From positions 7,604 through 32,061 of the IMG/VR virus record IMGVR_UViG_3300003323_000819: 24,458 nucleotides of DNA; one strand, given 5' to 3'. Shown here in pieces: positions 11,649 to 20,113 of the stretch. The notes under the pieces are model-generated. The model worked only from the letters and a program-made list of their open reading frames with translations. It searched no databases and had not been told where the DNA came from. Position 1 is the first letter of the stretch. The number at the start of each line of letters is the position of its first letter. Position numbers and translations under genes: made by a program. The stretch is from a virus.

Positions 11649-14600
11649 CTATGCCAGTTTCTTCGGCATTGTTATCTTCACCGATTTCGCCTTAGCCGTT
11701 TTGACGCTCGGTACCCCTCTTTTGTTTTTTAACTTCAAACTAGGGGCCTGTAGGGAAGAACGTGATACAACCGGACCGGAAAGGTCACTGGGCGGAGCTA
11801 CGGATATGGATGGAAGGGCCTTGCCTTTGCCACCGCCCTTGGTAAAACCGCCATAACTTTGGTATTTATCGGCCTTCTGCAACAGGTTCTCCTGCTGCAG
11901 GGTGATGGCGTCGATCTTATCGGACTGGGTGCCTGGGTCATATAATTGCTTCTTTTTCTCAAGGGCATCGTACTGCTGCTGGGCGTAGTCCATCCAGGCG
12001 TTCAGGTCACCGGCGTTTTGGGCCCGGTCCATGGCCAGGTTCAGTTTGGCGTTTTGGATGTTGAAATCGTACTCGACCTTCGGCATCGTCTGAGCGTTGC
12101 CGGAGCCGTCCTTATACCACACTTGGTCGCCATGGATGACGAACTTCTGAGACGAATCATCGGCGAATTTTTGGAAAGCGACCTTGTCTAAGACGCTCTG
12201 CGACGCACTTGATAAATTACCGGGATTCCCGGCTAAAATGTCGGCGGCCTGGGCCGACAGGTTCTTGGGGTTATTGCCGAACTCAGTGACCTGCTGGGCG
12301 TCCCGCGCCGGCGTGATGACCTGAGAGTTAATCAAATCAGCCTTCTGCTGGTCGTTGAGCTGCTGGTAAGCCGGGTCCTTCACCAGGTTATTGAGGCCGA
12401 CTTTGATGGTCGGTCCGCTTTGGGCGATGAACTGGCTGAGCTGGTCGTTGCTGACCTTGATCTTGTTGCCGTTAATCGTGAAGTTTCTATCAGGCTGGGC
12501 GATATGCGGGGCGTCGGATGAGCCGAGGGCGTCATACAATCTCTGTAGTTCGGATATGCCAGGTTCGCCCTGGTTTTGGGCCTGCATCGGGTAGAACGGG
12601 TTGACCGTGCCGATTATCCCGCCGATGACTCCGCTCCGGCCGGAACCCTGCATCGGGTCACCGTAGATATTCCGCTGGACCGGCAGGGTTTCCCGGGCTC
12701 CGGGCAGGCCGGCCTTTATGGCGTTGCCCATGGTGTCCGGGTAGGTCCGAGCCGTGGTGTCGGTGCCACGGGCGATTTGCTGCACGCCGGCTGGAATAAG
12801 CGATGTCACCGAGTTCTGCACGTAGCTTCCGGCGTAGCGGACCGGGTCTTGTAATACGTTACCGACGCCGGTGACGCCCTTCATATAAGGCTGGTCGGCT
12901 ATCAGCTTGGCTCCGGCACCGATGGCTTCGGGGATGGCGCTCTCACCGCCGGCTCCGCCATGCAGGGCCCGCTGGAAGGCTCCGCCGACGCCCAGGGCGA
13001 TGCCGACCGGGCCGAAAGCGTTCAAGGTCACCCACTTGTCGCCGATCTTAATCGAGTTCCGCTGCTTGCCTTCGGCGTTCCACAGGGCTTTTTCCTTGGC
13101 GTCTGATGGTTCCTGCAGGGTCATCCGACCGTTGGCCATCAATAGGCCACCGAGAGCTACCAAGCCGGTCCCGCCGATAGTGCTCTTTGACAGGCTTTCG
13201 GAGAATTTGCGCTGGTCGAAGCCTTTGCCACTGACGGCTTTGCCGAGCTGATAAACCGCCCGGGCGGTGCCGATAGGCGTATAGTCGACCATACCTTTGA
13301 CGCCCAGGGCGGCCGGGATGCGGGAGAAGGGTGCAATCCACTGGCCGATAGGCACGCCACCGGGTTTGAAGTGCTGAATCATCTGTGTCAGCTGGCCGGG
13401 GGCGGTTTGGTTCTGCATGGCGAACTGGGCGGCGTAATCGGTCATCTCCTTGATGGCCTTGGGACTATTCATATAAGCCTCGACGGCTTTGCTGTCGTTG
13501 CCGAACTGAGCCTCGGCCAAGCGTCGCTGGTTGGCTTCCTCGACCCTATAAGCGGCCCTGTAGAACGGCTTATAAACCGAACCGTGGACCCGGTAGATGG
13601 CCCGTTCGTACGGCGTCTGATGATGGGCGGTCCCGAAATCATGGCCGAATCCGCCGGTGTTGGGCATGTCCAAACCGGTCTTGACGTGCTTGCCGGCGGC
13701 CACCGCACCCTCGCCCAGGCCTTTGGGGCCGACCTTTATATAATCGGTCGGGCTGAAAGTGACGGTCCGCTTGCCGGTCACGGCACTGACGGCCTTGTCG
13801 GTTAAGGCGGTCACCGGCCGGGTCAGCATCTCCATCGGCGTGGTGAATAAGTGGGATGTGGCGATTTTAGCAACGGTTTCAGGACCGGTCAGCAGTCCGG
13901 CCCGCCAAAAGTCGATGCCGGCTTCCATCTTGGAGCGCGGAATCAGCTGGTTGGTGTATTCGACCAGCTTCTGAGCGGCGATAGCCCGCTGGTCGGAGCC
14001 TTCAGCCGTGCCCTTGATTTCGTCCATCCGGGCTTTGATTTGCGATTTAATCTCAGGCGTCAGTTCCACCCCGGCCTTCTTAAGCGTCCGGGTGGCGGCG
14101 TAGTGCAGGCCCTCCGGAGTCCGCTTATCCAAGGATGCGAAAGCCTGGACCAGCTGACCGCCGGTAGATCCGGTCTTGGAGGCTTCAGCGAGCAGTTCGG
14201 TCGCCAGGTGACTGTCGCTCTCGTTGCCGGTGGCGTCCAGCTTCTTAGCCAAAGCGATGGCGTTGAAGACATCCTGGTCGTTGGCTCCCTTGCGGGTTAA
14301 GCCCTGGATGGCTTCAGAGAAGGCTTGGTCGGTCGGTTTGTTCTTGATGAAGTCCTGGGCCGAGGCCATACGGCCGGCGTCGGTGTGGCCTTGATAAGTG
14401 ACGTTCTCGCCCTTGACCATTTGCTGGAGTTCGGGGCTGACTTCGGGCGACTGCGGGACGGTGCGGTTGGCGAACCGGCTGAGTTTCTCGCCGGGTGCCA
14501 GTTCGGGCGTCGGATTGGCGATTTTAACCGGTGCCGGCTGCTGGACCGGGACGCTGGGTTCAGGTCCGGGCTCACTGGCCCACGGGTTGCGGATAAACCC

Positions 14601-15509
14601 GCCTTGGCCGGCGGCCTGACGCTGACGCAGGAAGCTGACCAAATTGCCGGTATTAGCGACGTGGTCGCCGCTATAAAAGTCCTGGCCGGTCTTTTGGCTG
14701 ATGGTCCTGACGTCACGCAGGAGCTGGTTGATGGTGTTAGCATCCGGCTTATAGTCGCCCTGCATGTAAGCCAGGTAGTCCTTCAGGGTGTTCTTATCAT
14801 TGACGCTAAGACGAAAGTTCTGAGGCAGGATGGAGTTTTCGCTGGCATTTGACAAGTGTTTCATGGCACTGGCCACGTCCTGGGCGGTTGCTCCGGCTAC
14901 ACGAACGCCGGCTCGGGCCCCGGCACCGGCGACCGGCACGGCTCCGCCAAGCAGTGCTCCGCCTTCGGCTCCGGACTTGGCGGCCTGGAAGACGTTTTGG
15001 CGGTTAATCGGGTTATTAGAGGCGACTAAATTGGCTTCGTTGAAACCGGCACCCAGCGGTGCTCCGGCGACTGAGTTGGCTACTACCCGGACGCCCAGGC
15101 GGGGCACGACCGACGGCAGTATGCGGGCGGCTCCGGTCTCGGCGAACTTGCTGACGCCAGGTGCCAGGACGCTCAGACCGACGGCAGCCGTGTCACCGGC
15201 GATTTGCCGGCCGATAGAGCCCGGGTCGGTGGTTCCGAAAACCTTCTGCTGGATGTCGTCAATCGGCTTATTCTGAATTTCGCGCCATATGGCGTCCGGC
15301 GTATTGATGGCCGCACTGCCGAAAGTCGAGAACGGATGAACGATACCCCGGCCAAAACTAGATAACTGGGCTCCGACGCTCGGCCCGGGAGCGATCTGCT
15401 TGTTCTGCATGACAGTGTTATAAGTCGCCCCGTTGTCGAACGGGTTAAGCTGGGCCCCGGTTGCGTCGAGGCGTTTATGGAACCAATCGCCTAGGCCTGA
15501 AATGCCCAT
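11649..15509 (-). CDS. Large internal virion (ejection-type) protein
   Basis: At 1286 residues it is the largest gene here. Ala/Gly-rich N-terminal segments with weakly hydrophobic stretches (IAGDTAAVGLSVLAPGVSKFAE, GAEGGALLGGAVPVAGAGARAGVRVA) suggest membrane interaction. Residues about 550-600 (FWRAGLLTGPETVAKIATSHLFTTPMEMLTRPVTALTDKA) and 720-770 (HFKPGGVPIGQWIAPFSRIPAALGVKGMVDYTPIG) resemble the C-terminal type of large polyvalent protein domain found in big phage internal proteins. The tail is Gln-rich, then Lys-rich (KAKSVKITMPKKLA). Likely packaged in the capsid and ejected with DNA, like T7 core proteins. No lytic transglycosylase motif seen. GGAG eight bases before the ATG. Confidence 0.55.
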   Translation of the reverse strand: MGISGLGDWFHKRLDATGAQLNPFDNGATYNTVMQNKQIAPGPSVGAQLSSFGRGIVHPFSTFGSAAINTPDAIWREIQNKPIDDIQQKVFGTTDPGSIGRQIAGDTAAVGLSVLAPGVSKFAETGAARILPSVVPRLGVRVVANSVAGAPLGAGFNEANLVASNNPINRQNVFQAAKSGAEGGALLGGAVPVAGAGARAGVRVAGATAQDVASAMKHLSNASENSILPQNFRLSVNDKNTLKDYLAYMQGDYKPDANTINQLLRDVRTISQKTGQDFYSGDHVANTGNLVSFLRQRQAAGQGGFIRNPWASEPGPEPSVPVQQPAPVKIANPTPELAPGEKLSRFANRTVPQSPEVSPELQQMVKGENVTYQGHTDAGRMASAQDFIKNKPTDQAFSEAIQGLTRKGANDQDVFNAIALAKKLDATGNESDSHLATELLAEASKTGSTGGQLVQAFASLDKRTPEGLHYAATRTLKKAGVELTPEIKSQIKARMDEIKGTAEGSDQRAIAAQKLVEYTNQLIPRSKMEAGIDFWRAGLLTGPETVAKIATSHLFTTPMEMLTRPVTALTDKAVSAVTGKRTVTFSPTDYIKVGPKGLGEGAVAAGKHVKTGLDMPNTGGFGHDFGTAHHQTPYERAIYRVHGSVYKPFYRAAYRVEEANQRRLAEAQFGNDSKAVEAYMNSPKAIKEMTDYAAQFAMQNQTAPGQLTQMIQHFKPGGVPIGQWIAPFSRIPAALGVKGMVDYTPIGTARAVYQLGKAVSGKGFDQRKFSESLSKSTIGGTGLVALGGLLMANGRMTLQEPSDAKEKALWNAEGKQRNSIKIGDKWVTLNAFGPVGIALGVGGAFQRALHGGAGGESAIPEAIGAGAKLIADQPYMKGVTGVGNVLQDPVRYAGSYVQNSVTSLIPAGVQQIARGTDTTARTYPDTMGNAIKAGLPGARETLPVQRNIYGDPMQGSGRSGVIGGIIGTVNPFYPMQAQNQGEPGISELQRLYDALGSSDAPHIAQPDRNFTINGNKIKVSNDQLSQFIAQSGPTIKVGLNNLVKDPAYQQLNDQQKADLINSQVITPARDAQQVTEFGNNPKNLSAQAADILAGNPGNLSSASQSVLDKVAFQKFADDSSQKFVIHGDQVWYKDGSGNAQTMPKVEYDFNIQNAKLNLAMDRAQNAGDLNAWMDYAQQQYDALEKKKQLYDPGTQSDKIDAITLQQENLLQKADKYQSYGGFTKGGGKGKALPSISVAPPSDLSGPVVSRSSLQAPSLKLKNKRGVPSVKTAKAKSVKITMPKKLA

Positions 15510-15512
15510 CGG

Positions 15513-16658
15513 CTAAGCTCCGAATAGACTGAGTCCAAAGTCCTGTTCAAACGGCCGGCGGACGGCCAGGGGAGTTGGATTGGCTCCTGTCGAGGCTAAT
15601 TGTGGGACTGACTTGAGGTTGCCGATTTCACCGGCACTTATCGGGTTGACGGCGAACTGCTGCAGGCTAGGGTCGATGGACACCTGCGGACTCTTCATAT
15701 TCTGATACTGGGCGATGAGGTCCTGTGCGCTTTGACGGTACTGACCCTCGAGGGCCGCCAGCTGTGAGATGGCGTTGTTGACGTAGCTGGAGTCGAGCTG
15801 GGCCAAAGCTTGATAGCGGTCGGCGTTGGCCGATTGCATCTGCTGTTGGATGGTCTGACGCTGTTGCAGGAACTTGGTGGCGATATCGTTCAAGCTGGAA
15901 TTCTTCCAATCTTCAAGCAATTTCATGTTGCTGTTGAATTCGTTGTCCAGGTCGGTACCCTGAAGCTGGATAGCTTGACCCTGCTGGGCGGCACTGTCCA
16001 TCACCTGGCCACGGTTGCGAGACGCCTGGCCAGATAAAGCTTGCTGGATTAAGCCGGCCGCCGAGCTGTCGCCGGCACCGTAAGCACCTAACTGGTTGGC
16101 GTAGCTCATGCCCATGGTCTGGACCTGCCGTCGCAGGTCGTCCAGGCTTTGGGCCTTTTGGGTGTCGACCTGCTGCTGGGCTAAATCGAGATTGCGGTGG
16201 CCAGTGGCATTTTGGGTCTGTAGGGAGTTGGCTTGGTCCTGATATTGGTTTTGGACCTGGAGGTTGGCTGAATTCTGCTGAGGGTCGAGGGTGTCTAAGA
16301 TGCCCTGCAGACCGGCGATCTTGGTGTCATAAGATTGGTTGACGAACTGCGGATTAATGCCCGGCGAGCTGGCACCCACCCGATTCGGGTTATTCAGCGA
16401 TTGGTAAGTAGCATAAGCACTATTGATGTAATTCTTGAAATTGTTGACTGAACTGGCGGTATCGGCCGCCGTGTTACCGCCGAGATACTGGCCCAGGGTG
16501 GCGTCATTGGCGATTTTGCCGGTGTTGTCGACGAAGCCCAACCCACTGTTACCGCCGGTTATGGCATACTGGGCGTTGGTATCGCCGTTTTTGGCGAGGT
16601 AATTAAGATATCCTCGAAAGTCCTGGTTGCCCACGTACGGAGCTGATGTTGGTGTCAT
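15513..16658 (-). CDS. Gln-rich coiled virion protein
   Basis: Not assigned to a family; 381 residues. An N-terminal Asn/Gly/Ser-rich region is followed from about residue 105 by long Gln-rich helices (LQVQNQYQDQANSLQTQNATG, FLQQRQTIQQQMQSANADRYQALAQLDSSYVNNAISQLAALEGQYRQSAQDLIAQYQ) with coiled-coil potential. It ends in a Pro-rich tail. The stop is three bases from the start of the 1286-residue protein gene. Gene pairs of this sort in podoviruses encode internal core proteins that form the ejection channel, so this is a probable partner. ATG at 16658 with a weak purine-rich RBS. Confidence 0.55.
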   Translation of the reverse strand: MTPTSAPYVGNQDFRGYLNYLAKNGDTNAQYAITGGNSGLGFVDNTGKIANDATLGQYLGGNTAADTASSVNNFKNYINSAYATYQSLNNPNRVGASSPGINPQFVNQSYDTKIAGLQGILDTLDPQQNSANLQVQNQYQDQANSLQTQNATGHRNLDLAQQQVDTQKAQSLDDLRRQVQTMGMSYANQLGAYGAGDSSAAGLIQQALSGQASRNRGQVMDSAAQQGQAIQLQGTDLDNEFNSNMKLLEDWKNSSLNDIATKFLQQRQTIQQQMQSANADRYQALAQLDSSYVNNAISQLAALEGQYRQSAQDLIAQYQNMKSPQVSIDPSLQQFAVNPISAGEIGNLKSVPQLASTGANPTPLAVRRPFEQDFGLSLFGA

Positions 16659-16670
16659 GTCTCTTTTCTT

Positions 16671-16698
16671 AAATAAAAAACAGCACAGGATTGTGCTG
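16671..16698 (-). terminator. Intrinsic terminator in the leader of the Gln-rich virion gene
   Basis: On the - strand CAGCAC (16698-16693), loop AATCCT and GTGCTG (16686-16681) are followed by six Ts, then A and three more Ts. The stem is identical to that in the 8.5-kb leader. It lies before the ATG at 16658 and downstream of a -10 box. Confidence 0.75.
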
Positions 16699-16737
16699 CG
16701 TTATTTCGCTTAGCGGACTGCCCGTCTAGGCTGGTCT
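16681..16737 (-). ncRNA. Structured leader RNA (GACCA-hairpin-AGTC type), copy B
   Basis: The predicted transcript of about 65 bases starts with AGACCA, six bases after the -10 box. GAC (16736-16734) pairs with GTC (16718-16716) across a CA/A internal loop, and GCCT pairs with GGGC inside. A terminator hairpin and T-run end it. It could be a small RNA, an attenuator, or an antitermination element for the internal-protein module. Confidence 0.4.
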
Positions 16738-16743
16738 GCCACT

Positions 16744-16752
16744 ATTGTAGCA
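16744..16752 (-). promoter_or_regulatory. Extended -10 promoter upstream of the Gln-rich virion gene
   Basis: TGCTACAAT on the - strand, in the 120-base gap after the GT2-like gene. The heptamer TGTTGCA lies farther upstream at 16770-16776. The predicted start is near 16737. Confidence 0.5.
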
Positions 16753-16778
16753 CTAAAGTCTATATAATATGCAACATT

Positions 16779-17306
16779 TTAGTTGTGCTTATATAACATC
16801 TTAGGGACCACGGCGTCGGTCGCCCCTTTTTGGACCAGTTTCATGATAAAAGCCCCGTCGCCGGAGTAGGTCCAGTTATCATAACCGCCAGCCTTGATAG
16901 CGAATTCGCGCCGGACTAAAAAAGAGCCACGGGTGATTTCGCCGACCACCGGCTTAGGGCTGATGACCTCGCCGACCAGGTGGCTCTTGAAGTGGCAGTG
17001 CAGGATATCGGCGTCCAGCTTGGACAGCTCCTCGATATAGGCGGGGTCATACTCGTCATCGCTTGAAAAGAAGCCGACGTAGTCTTGAGTGGCCATCCGC
17101 AGGCCGAAGTCGCACTTACTCTGCCCGACGTCGTCCCGGTGCTTATCCAGCAGCCGGATGTCGGCCGGGATGTCGTCGAGGCTATCGACGCAGCAGACCG
17201 CCAGGATTATCTCGTCGGGCGGTTTGGTCTGATGACGCAGGTCGTAGACCATCTTCGAGATGGCTTCCTTGTTGCCGTGGCTGATGACGACGGCGCTAAC
17301 CGTCAT
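16779..17306 (-). CDS. GT2-like (GT-A) glycosyltransferase, short form
   Basis: Probable nucleotide-sugar-dependent glycosyltransferase. In 175 residues: an N-terminal Rossmann-like start (SAVVISHGNKEAISKMVYDLRHQTKPPDEIILAV), a putative metal-binding acidic motif FFSSDDEYDP (79-88), and RGSFLVRREFAIKAGGYDNWTYSGDGAFIMKLV (126-158), matching the acceptor/base region of GT2 enzymes. It is about 50-100 residues shorter than usual but keeps the catalytic core, so it may be compact rather than broken. The start lies 11 bases inside the upstream methyltransferase gene, so translation is probably coupled. Acceptor unknown: phage protein, host glycan or modified DNA base are all possible. Confidence 0.7.
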   Translation of the reverse strand: MTVSAVVISHGNKEAISKMVYDLRHQTKPPDEIILAVCCVDSLDDIPADIRLLDKHRDDVGQSKCDFGLRMATQDYVGFFSSDDEYDPAYIEELSKLDADILHCHFKSHLVGEVISPKPVVGEITRGSFLVRREFAIKAGGYDNWTYSGDGAFIMKLVQKGATDAVVPKMLYKHN

Positions 17307-17871
17307 GTTCCAGTCTCCAGTAGTGATGATAAAAGTCGCCGGGCCAGCGTAGCACCGCGCAGGGTTCGCCTTTGAGGCCGGCGGCCTCCAGGTACTTCTC
17401 CCACTGGCCGTCGGCGTAGTGGCGGATATGGATGTCTTCCGACCGGTCGGTGCCGGTCAGGATGTCGACGAAGGCGTACTTTTTCATGGCCTGCTTGATG
17501 TCTTTCAAGCTGTCGACGGCGGTTATAAAAGGCGTGTGGGTGAAGACGCTTGATGCGACCACCCAGTCGAACTTGCCGGTATGGAGCTCGCCGTTCTTGA
17601 AGACCTCGAGCTTAGCGTCGGGGTGTTCGATATGGCCCAGGCGGATGGCTTCGGGGCTGATATCGACGCCGAGATAGTCCTTCTTATTCGTGATGCCCGG
17701 CAGCATGGCTCCCCAGCCACAGCCGTAATCCAGGACCGACATGCCGTCCTCGTAGCCGAATTTCCGCCACAGCTCGATCTTGATCTGCCACTCGCCGGTA
17801 CCGGCCCCGGCTTTGCCGGAGCCTTTGTAGTGGTCGTCGTAGTGTTTGACGTACTCAGCTACTTTGTCCAT
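17296..17871 (-). CDS. Class I SAM-dependent methyltransferase
   Basis: A 191-residue Rossmann-fold methyltransferase. Motif I is VLDYGCGWGAM (46-56), the acidic residue after beta-2 is in GVDISPEAI (68-76), and a post-I region follows (KFDWVVASSVFTHTP...). No DNA-base motif (NPPY/DPPY) is present, so a small-molecule, sugar or lipid substrate is more likely than DNA. It is embedded between a cytidylyltransferase and a glycosyltransferase, overlapping both, which suggests modification of a sugar or glycan. Only a weak RBS precedes the ATG at 17871; the 17-base overlap suggests coupling. Confidence 0.75.
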   Translation of the reverse strand: MDKVAEYVKHYDDHYKGSGKAGAGTGEWQIKIELWRKFGYEDGMSVLDYGCGWGAMLPGITNKKDYLGVDISPEAIRLGHIEHPDAKLEVFKNGELHTGKFDWVVASSVFTHTPFITAVDSLKDIKQAMKKYAFVDILTGTDRSEDIHIRHYADGQWEKYLEAAGLKGEPCAVLRWPGDFYHHYWRLEHDG

Positions 17872-18280
17872 TTTGCGACCTGGCTTTTAATTCGGTTGAT
17901 GATAACGAGCCCACTCTTGGAATATAAACCAAAGCGATGCGGTTGGCATCTAAAAAATCCTGGTCGACGTCGATTTGGGAGTAGTAGTCCTTGCGGGCCC
18001 AGTCGCTCCCGATGGCGATGACGTCCGGCTGGATTTCTTCGATTAGCTCCCGGCCGGCACTGGAATTCTTGACCACCACGTAGCCCAGGCTTTCGATGAG
18101 GTTGGCCCGCTCGGCGTACTCATATAAAGGACGCCTGCCTTTGTAGCTTTCGACGAACTCGTCGGAATTGACGCCCACCACCACGTTCTCGCCATAACGC
18201 TCGCACTCTTTGAGCAGGATGGCGTGGCCCATGTGGGGCGTGTCGAACGTCCCCATGGTCAGGACGGTGCGTTCTTTCAC
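17855..18280 (-). CDS. Cytidylyltransferase-like protein (TagD/RfaE-C type)
   Basis: Probable nucleotidyltransferase that activates a sugar- or polyol-phosphate with CTP or ATP. Of 141 residues, GTFDTPHMGH (10-19) carries the HxGH signature. VVVGVNSDEFVESYKGRRPLYEYAERANLI (33-62) matches the family's nucleotide and substrate region, and SLSSTELK (125-132) matches the C-terminal ISSTxLK motif. Its closest-looking relatives are glycerol-3-phosphate cytidylyltransferases and RfaE C-terminal domains; an FAD-synthetase-like role is an alternative. The GTG start overlaps the groEL stop (GTGA). It probably makes the activated precursor used by the downstream glycosyltransferase. Confidence 0.75.
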   Translation of the reverse strand: MKERTVLTMGTFDTPHMGHAILLKECERYGENVVVGVNSDEFVESYKGRRPLYEYAERANLIESLGYVVVKNSSAGRELIEEIQPDVIAIGSDWARKDYYSQIDVDQDFLDANRIALVYIPRVGSLSSTELKARSQNGQSS

Positions 18281-19851
18281 TCGGCCCCCACGACCAAGGC
18301 ACCGGCGGTCATGCCGACCACGCCCAAACTGACGGCGGTTTCCAGGGCCTGCCTGGTTACCCGGTATGGATCTACGATGCCGACTTTGACCAGCTCGATG
18401 GTCTTGCCGGTCTTGACGTCGATTCCCTTGAGCGGACTGGTGATTTTCTGCGAAGGCTGGTTTATGGCACCCTCAGCTTCGTCTATATCCAGGCCGGAGT
18501 TGGCGACTAGCTGTTTGAACGGTTCCTGCAGGACGGTCTTGAGCAGTTTGGCACCCTCGGTCTTGCCGGTGATTGGCGACAGGTAGAGCGGGACGCCTCC
18601 GCCAGGCAGGTAGCCGTCGCTCATGGCGGCCTTAGTGGCGGCCACGGCGTCGTCGACCCTGAACTTCTTCTCCTCGATTTCGGTCTCGGTCTGTCCGCCC
18701 ACCCGAATCATGGCGACCTTGCCTTCCAGGTTGGCCTTGCGTTTTTCAAGCTGTTCCTTGTCGTACTCGCTGGGAGCGTTCTTGATTTGCTCGGCCAGCC
18801 AGTCCACCCGGCCGGCTAAATCGCCCTCGACGCCGATGAAGGTGGTCTTGTCGCGCGTAGCGATGACCTTCTCGGCCCGGCCGACATGCTCCATGGTGGC
18901 GTTCTCCAGTGAGACTGTGTCTTCGGAAATAACGGTGGCGCCGGTCACGGCCGCCAGGTCGTCGAGTATCTTACGCTGCTGGGCCCCGAAGCTCGGAGCC
19001 TTGATGGCGATGGACCGGAAAGTGCCCTGGGTGGAATTCAGGACCATCGAGGGCAGGGCGTCGCCTTCGATGTCCTCGGCGATGACCACGCACTCCTTGA
19101 TGCCGGCCTGGTCGATGTGGCCGAATATCGGCAGGATTTCCCGGAAGGAATAGACCTTGCGGTGCATGATGAGTATCGCCGGCTTGTTGGCCAGCACGGC
19201 CTCGCCCCGGGAATCGTCGGTCACCATATAAGGGCTCAGCCAGCCCCGCTCCAATTGCAGGCCGGTCGCCATCTCGGTGGTGGTCTCCCGCTGCATGACC
19301 TGGTCGACGGTCACGGTCCCGGCCGGTCCGACCTGGTGGACGGTCTCAGCCACGACCTTGCCGATTTCCTCGTCGTTGCCGCCGGAGATGGTGGCGATCT
19401 TGGTCAGCGTCTCCAAGTCATCGGCCGGCTTCTTCAGCTTTTCGAGATAGGCCAGGACCTCGTCGAGAGCTTCCTCGACTTCCCGGGCGAGCACCATCGG
19501 GTTCATGCCTTCCTCGATTTTCTTGGCCGCCTGGGCGAGCAGGTGGTAAGTCAGGACCGTGACAGTGGTGGTGCCGTCCCCGGCCACGTCGTTGAGCTTG
19601 TTGGCGGCTTCTTTTATAAGTTCCTCGCCGATGTTCTCAGCCTCGTCCTTCAGACTGATGGACTTGGCGACGGTCACGCCGTCGTGGGTGACGGTCGGTC
19701 CGAGTCCGCGCCGGCCGATGACGACGTTGCGACCTTTCGGTCCGAGCGTCGTCTTGACGGCGTTATACAGCTTCTCGGCTCCGGCCAGGAGCTTGTCCCG
19801 GGCCTCCTTGTCGAAAAATAAATCAGTAGTCTGCGGGTTCGTCGGTTGCAT
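18277..19851 (-). CDS. groEL: Chaperonin GroEL (HSP60), phage-encoded
   Basis: ATP-driven 14-mer cage that folds proteins. The 524 residues cover all three domains: TLGPKGRNVV (35-44), DGVT (57-60) and GDGTTT (91-96) at the ATP site; RVDDAVAATKAAM (398-410) with the catalytic Asp; GGGV (417-420); and DPYRVTRQALETAVSL near the end. The apical groove for substrate and GroES is conserved (ERGWLSPYMV 201-210, IAEDIEGDALPSMVLN 257-272). The usual C-terminal GGM repeat is missing; the protein ends ALVVGAE. ATG at 19851 follows AGGAAGG by seven bases and overlaps groES by 29. The likely job is folding phage capsid or tail proteins. Confidence 0.95.
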   Translation of the reverse strand: MQPTNPQTTDLFFDKEARDKLLAGAEKLYNAVKTTLGPKGRNVVIGRRGLGPTVTHDGVTVAKSISLKDEAENIGEELIKEAANKLNDVAGDGTTTVTVLTYHLLAQAAKKIEEGMNPMVLAREVEEALDEVLAYLEKLKKPADDLETLTKIATISGGNDEEIGKVVAETVHQVGPAGTVTVDQVMQRETTTEMATGLQLERGWLSPYMVTDDSRGEAVLANKPAILIMHRKVYSFREILPIFGHIDQAGIKECVVIAEDIEGDALPSMVLNSTQGTFRSIAIKAPSFGAQQRKILDDLAAVTGATVISEDTVSLENATMEHVGRAEKVIATRDKTTFIGVEGDLAGRVDWLAEQIKNAPSEYDKEQLEKRKANLEGKVAMIRVGGQTETEIEEKKFRVDDAVAATKAAMSDGYLPGGGVPLYLSPITGKTEGAKLLKTVLQEPFKQLVANSGLDIDEAEGAINQPSQKITSPLKGIDVKTGKTIELVKVGIVDPYRVTRQALETAVSLGVVGMTAGALVVGAE

Positions 19852-20113
19852 CTTTGAGCCTTCCTAGGACATCGTCCCATGCTATTAAATAGTGTTCCTC
19901 GCCGTTTAAGTTGACCTCGGTCATGGCGTAGGGCTTATAAATAACTAAATCGCCGACTTTAAAGGGGACTTGTTCCCCGACGGCGATTACTTCTGCTAGT
20001 TTCGGTGCTTCGGCTGAGCCGTCACTAAGCAGGAAGGACCCGACTTGGGTTTCTTTTTTGCTTGGTTTGGCCAGCAGATAGCCCCGGGACGGTTCTATGG
20101 TCTGCGTTGGCAT
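19823..20113 (-). CDS. groES: Co-chaperonin GroES (HSP10), phage-encoded
   Basis: Heptameric lid for GroEL; 96 residues, the standard length. Family landmarks: PSRGYLLAKPSKKE at the N-terminus; the mobile loop KETQVGSFLLSDGS (about 20-33) with the hydrophobic tripeptide that docks on GroEL; AEVIAVG; then FKVGDLVIYKPYAMTEVNLNGEEHYLIAWDDVLGRL. GGGAG seven bases before the ATG at 20113 supports the start. Its first 89 bases are also the 3' end of the glycosyltransferase gene upstream. Order groES-groEL is as in bacteria, and the coupling implies matched production. Confidence 0.93.
   Translation of the reverse strand: MPTQTIEPSRGYLLAKPSKKETQVGSFLLSDGSAEAPKLAEVIAVGEQVPFKVGDLVIYKPYAMTEVNLNGEEHYLIAWDDVLGRLKDATDEPADY

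Noticed and set aside
19117-19821. 234-codon + strand ORF antisense to groEL
   Set aside because: His/Gly/Leu-rich mirror of groEL codons, no RBS, no domain; a common artefact opposite GC-rich genes.
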